In this document: positions 1 through 7,450 of the stretch, piece by piece
How the letters are laid out: every line of letters starts with the position of its first letter
How positions within the stretch are numbered: the stretch's first letter is position 1
Assembly: GCF_016583795.1 (NCBI RefSeq)
Contig: NZ_NRRS01000016.1
Span: 1 to 64,000, forward strand
From: Rhabdochromatium marinum
GTDB taxonomy: Bacteria > Pseudomonadota > Gammaproteobacteria > Chromatiales > Chromatiaceae
Length of the DNA: 64,000 bases
Direction: 5' to 3'
Translations under genes and position numbers: made by a program
Notes under the pieces: model-generated
Told to the model about the DNA's origin: nothing
Databases searched by the model: none
Seen by the model: only the letters and a program-made list of their open reading frames with translations

Positions 1-110
1 GGGCGCCAAGATTGTTTTGAGCTTACGTGCATTGGTTCAGTCGACCGGACGCTGGGCGCAATTCTGGGACAAGATCGATCAGTTCGGTGCTCAGCCTTGC
101 TAAGGACATT

Positions 111-180
111 ATTGAAAGGTAGCACCCGTCGAGCATCCAGTGATGGGCCTCGATTCCCCAGTGCCTGCGGTTGAAACCGA
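111..180 (-). pseudogene. Remnant of an ISAs1-like transposase C-terminus
   Basis: The minus strand reads FNRRHWGIEAHHWMLDG, which resembles the conserved C-terminal block of ISAs1-family DDE transposases (RGHWGIEN..HWVLD). Only about 20 residues are recognisable. No start, DDE core or terminal inverted repeat is visible, so this is a decayed scrap of an insertion sequence. It is the first of four unrelated gene fragments packed into the first 850 bases. The family call rests on the motif alone. Confidence 0.4.
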
Positions 181-399
181 GCAGGGTCAGCGCTGTCGGG
201 GGGATGCGGCGATGGCGAGCACCCCCGGCAAGGGATGGCGCCGATGCCTGGGCGCACCCGATCAAGGCTGGGAAATGTCCAAAATTGAGGATAAGTCCCT
301 CTGCAGCAAGTCAAACTGCGATAGAACGGTTTCGCCCTGTCCCGCCTGCCCCAAAACGTTGCGCTGCTTGTTGAAAATCCTTATCGCCAGCCATATCGG

Positions 400-486
400 C
401 GCCCTCGGCCTGACGTTGGCGGCGTATGCCTTTGCGCGCCGTCACGCCGAGAATGCGCGCTTCACCTTCGGGACCGGCAAGGTGGG
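400..486 (+). pseudogene. Fragment of a cation diffusion facilitator (DmeF-like)
   Basis: About 29 codons in one frame read as a piece of a CDF family metal efflux protein. The block YAFARRHAENARFTFGTGKV matches the loop after the second membrane segment of DmeF-type proteins, where ARRHA..PRFTFGTGK is strongly conserved. The sequence before and after does not continue the protein. It stops abruptly at the next fragment, which lies on the other strand. Non-functional; recognised by motif only. Confidence 0.45.
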
Positions 487-612
487 TTACGCCAGAGGGG
501 GCAAGTCCAGGCCGACGTCGAGGGCCGGGGCGCTGTGGGTCAGCCACCCGACGGAGATCACATCCGCGCCGCTCGCCGCCACCGCCGCCACATGATCGGG
601 GGTGATGCCGCC
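487..612 (-). pseudogene. C-terminal tail of nicotinate-nucleotide pyrophosphorylase (NadC-like)
   Basis: Reading leftwards, the frame gives [20 protein letters not shown], then [17 protein letters not shown] and a TAA stop at 487-489. This matches the last part of quinolinate phosphoribosyltransferase, where G-N-(x)n-GVDYISVGALTHS..ALD is conserved. Everything upstream of about 612 (N-terminal domain and catalytic region) is missing. The stop seems to be the original gene end. ModD-type paralogues share this fold, so NadC is the likelier but not the only reading. Confidence 0.5.
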
Positions 613-616
613 CGGA

Positions 617-850
617 ACTCGGGAACTCGGCATCGTTCAGACCCATCGCCATCAATCGGTGCTCATCGTGTCCCACAAGAGCACCAATCGGCTCTTGATC
701 AGCAGCCTGCTAGGGTTCGACGCGCGAGGCTACCGCGATCGGCTCGACCAGAGTCCCACCGCCCTGACCATCCTGGAATTCGCCAACAAGGTTCGCGCCC
801 GGTTGCAATTGTTCAACGACATTTCCCAGAACCAGGTTGCGCCAAATGAA
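617..850 (+). pseudogene. C-terminal part of a histidine phosphatase family protein
   Basis: The frame reads SVLIVSHKSTNRLLISSLLG, then ARGYRDRLDQSP and ARLQLFNDIS. These are typical of the C-terminal half of phosphoglycerate-mutase-like histidine phosphatases, including the second conserved His (VSHK). The N-terminal RHG motif and first half are absent. The frame runs past the usual end of the family without a natural stop. It joins directly onto the NadC-like scrap, so it is a truncated relic. Confidence 0.55.
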
Positions 851-867
851 AAAGACTGGGTTTTCTC

Positions 868-3447
868 TCATTGCAGCGCACGCCAGATGAGATCCCGCAC
901 CACGGCAAAGTCGTCGCGCGAGAGCGTTGGGCGGTCGCGCGGGACCAGCACGTCATCCGTGAAGCTCAGGATGTCACCGACATGGCGGTAGAAGTCGCCG
1001 ATGAGCTTGAAGCGCCGGAAGTCTTCGCCACCCACCACCTCAGCGCCATGCTCTCGTATCAGCCCGTCGATCTCCCCGAACTGCTGTTTCCAGTGGGCGG
1101 CATGGGCAATCCGTCCAGCAGGGGTGCCGATCCCGGCATCGGTCTGCACCAGTGGCACGATCCGCTGGCGAAACAGATCCTCGCGCTGGCGGGCATTGAC
1201 CCAGATCCCCTGCAGCTCGGTCATGCAGAAGGGCGAGCGTAGATAGGCCTCGCTGATCACCAGCAGCACGCAGCGCCCGGCGCTCAGACGCTTCATGAAG
1301 TTGGAAATGCTGTCGCCGGGGTGCAACTGGTCGCTGTCGCGTAGAACCTGAATGCCCTGCTTACCAAGGCCCGCGATCATGTCATCGACGAGCGGCTCGG
1401 CGCGATCCTGCTTCCAGGCGAAGGAGACGTAGACCTCGGGAATTGCGGGGGGCGTTGTGGGTGGATCCGTCAGGGTTAGGTGCGTCGAATCGCGATCATC
1501 GCTGGGGCTCTCTGCTCTGGCACGCCTGTGTGGGCGGTTCACCTGAGACTCTGAATCTTCCCACTTGCCCGCCCAGCCGTGGTCTTGGTTGAGTGTCTCA
1601 AGCCGTTTAACCAAAACGGCGAGCAACCGCTCGGCACCTTCACCTTTGACCCGCAGGTGTAGTCGACCGCCATAGTCGGGCTTGGATGATGGGGCTGTCG
1701 TCGCATCCGCATCCGCGATGGCCTCCAGGATGGCACTGGCCCGGCTCTCGGCGTCATAGAGACAGAGACCATAGCGCCAATAAAGGGCTGTATCGCGCCC
1801 AAGCTGGCCGAGTTTCGAGAGCACCGCGCGACCAATGGAGGGAGAGAGGAAGGGAAAGCGGAGGCAGGTCGTCAGCGGATCACCAGGGATGAGATCCCAG
1901 CGCGCGGCCAGTTCTCCGGCCACTGTCGCTGGCGGTCCCATCCGCCCATCGGGCAGCAGATCGGGGGCTACATACTCGGTTTCGTCTGCGTCATAGTTCC
2001 GGCGATGTACGAAGCAGATCCCACTCGTCTCCATCATGTCAATCAGCGAGCCTTGGTCGTGCGCGCTCAGGTCGTGGTCACGCCACAGAAGCCGGTCGAG
2101 CAGCGGGCGGGTAAAGCGTCCACCGAGACGTCGCAGGGTCTCATGAACCGCGCCCTCGCGCGTGAAAACGGCGTAGATCGCATCCAGTGCCCAGGACTGG
2201 TCCAAAATGAGCTGATTCTCGAACAGATTTGGCTGATAGAAGACCATTCCGGCATTGTGGAGTACCTGCACGAAGGTCTCTGTGCTTGTCACGTCCTGTT
2301 GGGCGCATAACGCGGCGAACTCGTCGTAAGGAATCAAGCGCCGACGCGCGCTCGGGTCGGATTCCTCGGCATCGGCGTTGCGCCATGTCCGCAGCTGATC
2401 CCAGACGGTCAGTCGACCCCGGCCGATCAGTGGGCGGCCCTGCACCGCACGCAGCTGGCTCACGGCCTGTTGCATGGCTTCGATGAGACAGGATCGTCCG
2501 CTGACGTCCTGTGCGCTATAGGCGACCCGCTTAACAAGCCGGCCATCCGCCAGCAGGGATACCAGAAAATCCGCGTCGACGGGCAGGTTGGGGCATTCGC
2601 CCAGTCCGCCATCGCAGCGTGTTTGCACCAGGATGACAGGGCTTTTGGCGCCGCCCAGGTGGCGGATGTACTCTAGCCAATAGGGTAATGGCTGATTGCG
2701 GAAGATCAGGCCGCCATGCGTATGTTCGCCCTGCTCGCTCTCCGGGGTCCATACCAGCAGGAAGATCGCGCGGGTGCGCATGAAGAGGGCGTGTGTGCCG
2801 TGGTAGAGATCCTGGCCACCGAAGTCCCAGAGGTTGAGGATGGCCGGTTGTTCCTCTTCTTCGCCGAGACTCAGATCGACGGAGGTCACGCTGATCCCAT
2901 GCGTCGAGTCCGCGTCTTTCTCGAATGTCTCGCCACGCAGACGCCGGCACAGCTGCGTCTTGCCGACCCGTCCATTGCCAAGGACGATGACCTTGAGATC
3001 GCGCAAGGGCGTTGCGCCGGTCTTCAGATCAGCGAGATGGGCACGCAGCCGTGGCAGACAGTTGTCCCTGTCATTCTGGGACAACACCTCACCGGGGATC
3101 TCGCTGAGACCTGGCTGCGGGTTGAGAAAGAGTCTTTCCAGGCTTGCTAGCCCGACGAGGTTTTCTGGGAGGCCGTTTAATAACGAAGTATTCCAAAGAG
3201 CGAGCTGCTGGAGGTTGACGAGCGCGGCCAGGGGTTGGAGGTCGGACACCTGGGTAAAACTGAGATCGAGCTGCTGGAGGTTGACGAGCGCGGCCAGGGG
3301 TTGGAGGTCGGACACCTGGGTTGATGAGAGATCGAGCTGCTGGAGGTTGACGAGCGCGGCCAGGGGTTGGAGGTCGGACACCTGGGTTGATGAGAGATTG
3401 AGCTGCTGGAGGTTGACGAGCGCGGCCAGGGGTTGGAGGTCGGACAC
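868..3447 (-). CDS. Roco protein, downstream part: LRR, Roc-COR GTPase, TIR (split gene)
   Basis: This 859-codon frame is the C-terminal part of a Roco protein. It opens with four 22-residue leucine-rich repeats. A Roc GTPase follows, with P-loop GNGRVGKTQ near residue 155, switch-II DFGGQ and a G4-like TRCD. A long COR-like region comes next. A TIR domain starts near residue 665 (VYVSFAWKQ) and keeps FCMTEL, whose Glu is the usual catalytic residue of NAD-cleaving TIR domains. The apparent GTG start at 3447 is really an internal Val codon of a repeat. The same frame continues upstream through a single TAA at 3454-3456 into the preceding entry. Known TIR-STAND proteins act in immunity by NAD depletion; that role is inferred here. 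Whether this half is translated alone is unknown. Confidence 0.8.
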   Translation of the reverse strand: MSDLQPLAALVNLQQLNLSSTQVSDLQPLAALVNLQQLDLSSTQVSDLQPLAALVNLQQLDLSFTQVSDLQPLAALVNLQQLALWNTSLLNGLPENLVGLASLERLFLNPQPGLSEIPGEVLSQNDRDNCLPRLRAHLADLKTGATPLRDLKVIVLGNGRVGKTQLCRRLRGETFEKDADSTHGISVTSVDLSLGEEEEQPAILNLWDFGGQDLYHGTHALFMRTRAIFLLVWTPESEQGEHTHGGLIFRNQPLPYWLEYIRHLGGAKSPVILVQTRCDGGLGECPNLPVDADFLVSLLADGRLVKRVAYSAQDVSGRSCLIEAMQQAVSQLRAVQGRPLIGRGRLTVWDQLRTWRNADAEESDPSARRRLIPYDEFAALCAQQDVTSTETFVQVLHNAGMVFYQPNLFENQLILDQSWALDAIYAVFTREGAVHETLRRLGGRFTRPLLDRLLWRDHDLSAHDQGSLIDMMETSGICFVHRRNYDADETEYVAPDLLPDGRMGPPATVAGELAARWDLIPGDPLTTCLRFPFLSPSIGRAVLSKLGQLGRDTALYWRYGLCLYDAESRASAILEAIADADATTAPSSKPDYGGRLHLRVKGEGAERLLAVLVKRLETLNQDHGWAGKWEDSESQVNRPHRRARAESPSDDRDSTHLTLTDPPTTPPAIPEVYVSFAWKQDRAEPLVDDMIAGLGKQGIQVLRDSDQLHPGDSISNFMKRLSAGRCVLLVISEAYLRSPFCMTELQGIWVNARQREDLFRQRIVPLVQTDAGIGTPAGRIAHAAHWKQQFGEIDGLIREHGAEVVGGEDFRRFKLIGDFYRHVGDILSFTDDVLVPRDRPTLSRDDFAVVRDLIWRALQ

Positions 3448-3787
3448 CTGGGTTTATGAGAGATCGAGCTGCTGGAGGTTGACGAGCGCGGCCAGGGGTT
3501 GGAAGTCGGACACCTGGGTGCTTGCTGTGAGATCAAGCTGCTGGAGGTTGACAAGCGCGGCCAGGGGTTGGAGGTCGGACACCTGGGTGCTTGTGAGATC
3601 AAGCTGCTGGAGGTTGACGAGCGCGGCCAGGGGTTGGAGGTCGGACACCTGGGTAAACCTGAGATCGAGCTGCTGGAGGTTGACGAGCGCGGCCAGGGGT
3701 TGGAGGTCGGACACCTGGGTGCTTGTGAGATCAAGCTGCTGGAGATTGACGAGCGCGGCCAGGGGTTGGAGGTTGGTGATGAGCGCG
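3199..3787. repeat. Array of nine 66-bp units encoding leucine-rich repeats
   Basis: Nine copies of a 66-bp unit (22 residues, core LQPLAALVNLQQLDL) lie head to tail. The landmark ctgctggag recurs at 3205, 3271, 3337, 3403, 3469, 3538, 3604, 3670 and 3736. One interval is 69 bp because of an extra Ala codon. Units differ by only a few bases, mostly in the short variable segment LSS/LSF/LTS. Such DNA-level uniformity suggests recent unequal crossing-over or selection for expansion. The TAA that splits the Roco gene lies in the variable segment of one unit. Confidence 0.95.
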
Positions 3788-4101
3788 CCTGAACAATCGA
3801 GATTGCGTAACTTTGGCAGCCGGGCGATCGGGGCCAAGGAACCCTCTAATTGATTGGGTTCATGGGGCTCGTCGGTTACGTACCAAGAACCCACCTTGGA
3901 TCGCCGGAATGTGCTTATGTATTCCAAGACTCCCCCCAAGCAAAGCGTCTCAAGCAAATCCAGTTCCCACAGCTCCGGTGGTAAGCGGTTCAGCCCCAGA
4001 TTGCCCAGGTCCAGGTGGCCCGTGCGTTCAATAGATTCCTGCGCGATGCGCTCGCGTGCGATATCCAGTCCCATTTCCGAGTATTTCCGTCCCAGCGTCA
4101 T
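3454..4101 (-). CDS. Roco protein, upstream part: N-terminal LRR segment ending at a premature TAA
   Basis: This 215-residue frame begins with MTLGRKYSE (ATG at 4101; a second ATG at 4074 gives MGLDIARERI, also a usual Roco start). It reads LDLGNLGLNRLPPELWELDL, a typical Roco N-terminal repeat, then five copies of the 22-residue LRR unit. It ends at TAA 3454-3456 where sister units have TCA (Ser), a one-base C-to-A change. The frame then resumes without a shift into the Roc-COR-TIR part, so the intact gene would span 868-4101 (about 1,077 codons). Either the gene is a recent pseudogene, the stop is read through, or it is a sequence error. No clear Shine-Dalgarno precedes 4101. Confidence 0.75.
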   Translation of the reverse strand: MTLGRKYSEMGLDIARERIAQESIERTGHLDLGNLGLNRLPPELWELDLLETLCLGGVLEYISTFRRSKVGSWYVTDEPHEPNQLEGSLAPIARLPKLRNLDCSGALITNLQPLAALVNLQQLDLTSTQVSDLQPLAALVNLQQLDLRFTQVSDLQPLAALVNLQQLDLTSTQVSDLQPLAALVNLQQLDLTASTQVSDFQPLAALVNLQQLDLS

Positions 4102-4531
4102 GCTGGATATTCTAAGCCGTGTTGGCGCCGATGCTCGTTGGCTTGTGAGAGGCTGAACGAATCTAAAAATACTGGACTTCGAAAATAGCGACTTTGTGCG
4201 CATGCTCGGTAGTAACGAGTACCGGCGCCGGATCGAAAACAAGGTCGAGCGCGGTGTCTTCTGAAAGGCAACCTGATCTACGGCTATTTGTATCGGGCCA
4301 AGGCCAACAAACGCTTTGTGCCAACGCAACCGCTGCGCTCAGCGATCCCGCCGTCACACTCTCAGCCTTGCAGGTTACTGCTGACGCTGGCAGGCCGCCG
4401 AGAGCGGCTGCGCGAGCGTCAGACAGAGGTGAGTGAAGCGCCGTGCTCGAAGGTGAGCGGGTTGTACAATTTGGTGCGATGACCTTTGCCGACGTCCCCG
4501 TGCCCTCACTAAATCGGACCCAGAGAACCAC
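4102..4531. other. Gene-free stretch between divergent Roco gene and unknown gene
   Basis: I see no convincing gene in these 430 bases. Short frames on the plus strand give pieces such as SNEYRRRIENKVERG and YRAKANKRFV that shift frame within about 60 bases. They could be a decayed gene, but I recognise no family. The segment should hold the promoters of the two divergent neighbours. No clear -35/-10 pair stands out. Confidence 0.4.
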
Positions 4532-5680
4532 ATGAGCGAGTATCAATACTACGAGTTCCAGGCCATCGACCGCCCGTTGACGCGAGAGGAGATGGCCGAG
4601 CTGCGACGCTATTCGACACGCGCCGAGATCACCTCCAGCCGTTTTTGGAACGAGTACAACTGGGGTGGCTTCAAGGGCGATCCGCGTCGCTGGATGGAAT
4701 GCTATTTCGACGCCTTCCTCTATCTTGCCAACTGGGGCAGCCACTGGTTCATGCTGCGACTACCGTGCGCGCTGATGGATTTGAGCGAGATCTCCGACTC
4801 TCTGCTCGAAGACGGCATGGAGGGCTGGCAGACGCAGGAGCATGTCGTACTCTCCTTCCGTTCCGAGACGGATGATCCCGATTGGGAGGAGGGTAATGGC
4901 TGGCTCTCGTCCCTGGTCGGCATTCGCGCGAGCCTGATGCGGGGCGACCGCCGCAGCCTCTATCTCGGCTGGTTGGCCGGGGCCTGGACCGGGAATCTGG
5001 ACGAAGACGCCACCGAACCGACAGTTCCGCCCGGACTTGCCGAGCTGGACGCCTCGCACCAGGCGCTGGCTGATTTTCTGCGCATCCCCCTTGACTTGAT
5101 TGAGGTTGCGGCCGAGTCGAGCGCCCCGCTGCGGGCAACCGGCATCGGACCCGATGCGCTCGAACGTTGGCTGGCCGCGCGCTCTACCGCCGAGAAGGAT
5201 GCCCTCCTCACCAAGCTGTTGCTGGACGATCCGCCGCAGCAACTCGCCACCTTACGGCGGCGGATTGAGCTGGAGCTGAATCCAACCGACGACGCGTCCG
5301 GTTCCTGCGAGCGTCGGACGGTCGCGGACCTGCTCGGTCGCGCCAACACCATGATGCAAGAGCGTGTGCAACGTGAGGCAGCCGAGCGTGCTGCCGAGCA
5401 GGTCCGCCAGGCGGCCGAGGCCGCCGAGCGCCGCAAGCGCTATCTCGCCTCGCTGCGCGGACGCGAAGAGGAGATCTGGGGCGAGGTCGACGACCAGGCC
5501 GCATTGCGCCATGCGTCGGCCTATGAAAAGACTGTCAGCCTGCTGGTCGATTTGCGCGATCTTGCGATGGCGACAGGATTGACCCAAAAGTTCAGCACCC
5601 GCCTGCGGCGTTTTCGCGAGGAGAATGCTCGCAAGCAGGCCCTGATACGCCGGCTCGACAAGGCAGGTTTGTCGGCTTGA
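4532..5680 (+). CDS. Conserved hypothetical protein, 382 residues
   Basis: I do not recognise the function. The N-terminal 120 residues are rich in aromatics and strongly patterned (WNEYNWGGFKGDPRRWMECY, then YLANWGSHWFMLRLP), which looks like a conserved folded domain. The middle contains a Pro-rich linker. The C-terminal 130 residues form a charged Ala/Arg/Glu-rich helix (RVQREAAERAAEQVRQAAEA) likely to be a coiled coil. There is no signal peptide or membrane segment, so it is probably cytoplasmic. An AGAGAA sequence sits just before the ATG. The gene is divergent from the Roco gene, and no neighbour on its strand suggests a pathway. Confidence 0.75.
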   Translation: MSEYQYYEFQAIDRPLTREEMAELRRYSTRAEITSSRFWNEYNWGGFKGDPRRWMECYFDAFLYLANWGSHWFMLRLPCALMDLSEISDSLLEDGMEGWQTQEHVVLSFRSETDDPDWEEGNGWLSSLVGIRASLMRGDRRSLYLGWLAGAWTGNLDEDATEPTVPPGLAELDASHQALADFLRIPLDLIEVAAESSAPLRATGIGPDALERWLAARSTAEKDALLTKLLLDDPPQQLATLRRRIELELNPTDDASGSCERRTVADLLGRANTMMQERVQREAAERAAEQVRQAAEAAERRKRYLASLRGREEEIWGEVDDQAALRHASAYEKTVSLLVDLRDLAMATGLTQKFSTRLRRFREENARKQALIRRLDKAGLSA

Positions 5681-5912
5681 CTCATGATGTTCAGAGCGGG
5701 TGTTGAGCCGCGTCCAGCCTGAGATGGCGTAACCGCTTTCGCGTTCCACCCTGCGCGGGCTGCGGCCGTGAAACCGAAACGCCCAACTGGGCGACAAAAC
5801 CAACCACCTCGCCATCCATCCTGTGCGATGATTTTGCCTTTATGCCCGGAGCCTGCCGCAGCATGGCGCGGCGGTCTTGAGCGTTCGGGCTTGCTGCCGA
5901 GAAGTGCCCCCA

Positions 5913-6965
5913 ATGAATTCCTTGCGTAAGAACATTGCCGAAATGACCGGCTATGTCCCCGGTTTCCAGCCGGCTGACGAGTCGATCTGGATTAAGCTCA
6001 ACACCAATGAAAATCCCTATCCGCCGTCTCCGAAAGTCGCCGAGGCGATTCGGGTCGAGGTCGGTGCGGACGGTGGCAGTCTGCGTAAATATCCAGACGC
6101 CGCTAGCCGGGAGATGCGCGCGGCGGCGGCCGAACTGTTTGGCGTGCACCCGGATTGGGTGATCAGCGCCAATGGCTCGGACGAGCTGCTGAACAATCTT
6201 ATCCGGGCCTTCGCGGGGGAAGGCGAGGAGATCGGCTATGTCCATCCCTCTTATTCCTATTATTCGACCCTGGCCGAGATTCAGGGTGCACGCGTGCGCA
6301 CCTTTGGCCTGACCGAGGACTTCGAGTTGGCCGACTTCCCCGAGCGCTACGAGGGCAAGCTCTTCTTTCTCACCAGCCCGAACGCGCCGCTCGGCTTTGC
6401 CTTTTCCAGGGAATGGGTGGCCTCATTCGCCAAACGTTGTTCCGGGGTGCTGGTAGTCGATGAGGCCTATGCCGATTTTGCCGACTCGGATGTGCTGGAT
6501 CTGGTGCGCGAACATGAGAACCTGATTGTGACCCGGACCTTTTCGAAGAGCTACGCACTGGCTGGAATGCGGCTGGGGCTTGCCATTGCACGGCCTTGGG
6601 TGATTGCCGCGCTGGACAAGATCCGTGATCACTATCACCTGGACCGGCTGGCACTGGTGGCCGCAACCGCCGCGTTGCGCGATCAGGACTATTTGCGCCA
6701 GACACTGGCACGTATTCGTGCCACCCGCGCGCGGTTTACGGCCGAGTTGCGTGCCATCGGCTATGAGGTCATCGACTCGCAGGGCAATTTCGTTTTTGCA
6801 TCGCCCCCAGACCGTAACGCTGGGCGCGTCTATCAGGCGCTCTTTGACCGCAAGATTCTGGTGCGCCACTTCAGTGACCCGCTGCTCGCGCACGGGCTAC
6901 GCATCAGCATCGGTACCGATGCCGAGATGGAGACGACCCTCGTAGCCATGCGTGAGATTGACTAG
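5913..6965 (+). CDS. hisC: Histidinol-phosphate aminotransferase
   Basis: HisC is a PLP-dependent fold-type I aminotransferase that makes histidinol phosphate from imidazole-acetol phosphate and glutamate in histidine synthesis. Visible marks are [13 protein letters not shown] at the N-terminus, the PLP-contacting NGSDELL, DEAYADF with the cofactor Asp, and [14 protein letters not shown] with the Schiff-base Lys. The C-terminal Arg region is [10 protein letters not shown]. At 350 residues it has normal length. The ATG at 5913 is chosen because MNSLRKNI begins the family-like sequence. The gene stands alone, away from a his operon, which is common in Proteobacteria. Paralogues acting on aromatic amino acids are hard to exclude. 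Confidence 0.9.
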   Translation: MNSLRKNIAEMTGYVPGFQPADESIWIKLNTNENPYPPSPKVAEAIRVEVGADGGSLRKYPDAASREMRAAAAELFGVHPDWVISANGSDELLNNLIRAFAGEGEEIGYVHPSYSYYSTLAEIQGARVRTFGLTEDFELADFPERYEGKLFFLTSPNAPLGFAFSREWVASFAKRCSGVLVVDEAYADFADSDVLDLVREHENLIVTRTFSKSYALAGMRLGLAIARPWVIAALDKIRDHYHLDRLALVAATAALRDQDYLRQTLARIRATRARFTAELRAIGYEVIDSQGNFVFASPPDRNAGRVYQALFDRKILVRHFSDPLLAHGLRISIGTDAEMETTLVAMREID

Positions 6966-7153
6966 CTCCGTGGTTTGGTCAGCCGCAGCAGTGTTGCGGC
7001 AACCTCTTCGATCGGCACTGGCTTGCTAAACAGGAATCCCTGAACCTCGCAGCAGCAGCTTGCCTTGAGGAATTGCAGCTGCTCCTGTGTCTCGACGCCC
7101 TCGGCCTGAGGAAGACCATGAGCGTTTTCCAGGAACGACTGTATACCATCATC
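6962..7153 (-). pseudogene. C-terminal remnant of an EAL-domain protein
   Basis: The minus strand reads AEGVETQEQLQFLKA, then EVQGFLFSKPVPIEEV and a stop at 6962-6964. This is the final strand-helix part of EAL cyclic-di-GMP phosphodiesterase domains (AEGVET..Q...L...GC..QG....P.P). The catalytic EAL and metal-binding Asp residues are gone. Upstream of about 7153 the frame runs into unrelated sequence before tRNA-Phe. The stop overlaps that of hisC through the palindrome CTAG. Confidence 0.6.
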
Positions 7154-7221
7154 CAGGCGGGGATCCGGCGGGTACCAATATAGAGGTATCACTGCGGGAT
7201 GCGAATCAGGCGTCCAGACGC

Positions 7222-7247
7222 AAAAAAACGCGCTCTGAGGCGCGTTT
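7222..7247 (-). terminator. Rho-independent terminator after tRNA-Phe
   Basis: A perfect 8-bp stem (AAACGCGC / GCGCGTTT, loop of 6) is followed on the minus strand by seven T residues. It sits 14 bases beyond the 3' end of tRNA-Phe and is correctly oriented to end its transcript. Confidence 0.85.
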
Positions 7248-7260
7248 AAATGCATGTAGT

Positions 7261-7336
<76 letters not shown>

Positions 7337-7450
7337 CAACAAGACATGGATGGTTGGGCACTGGGGAAGTTGTGCCGCGACCTAAGCTGCGTATTAAAAC
7401 GCTTTCCGCACTTGAAGTCAAGATCCATCGATCCACATCCGCAGCCTCGA

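Noticed and set aside
3199-3787. CRISPR array
   Set aside because: The units are contiguous, translate to LRRs and have no unique spacers. The TPR array at 38455-39600 was rejected for the same reason.
2834-3853. A 339-codon plus-strand frame with repeated SCWRLTSAARGWRSDTW units
   Set aside because: It is the antisense of the LRR array. The repeat makes it free of stops, but it has no domain logic, while the minus strand gives perfect leucine-rich repeats.
4194-4482. Possible small coding frames upstream of the unknown gene at 4532
   Set aside because: The pieces change frame within short distances and match no family that I know.
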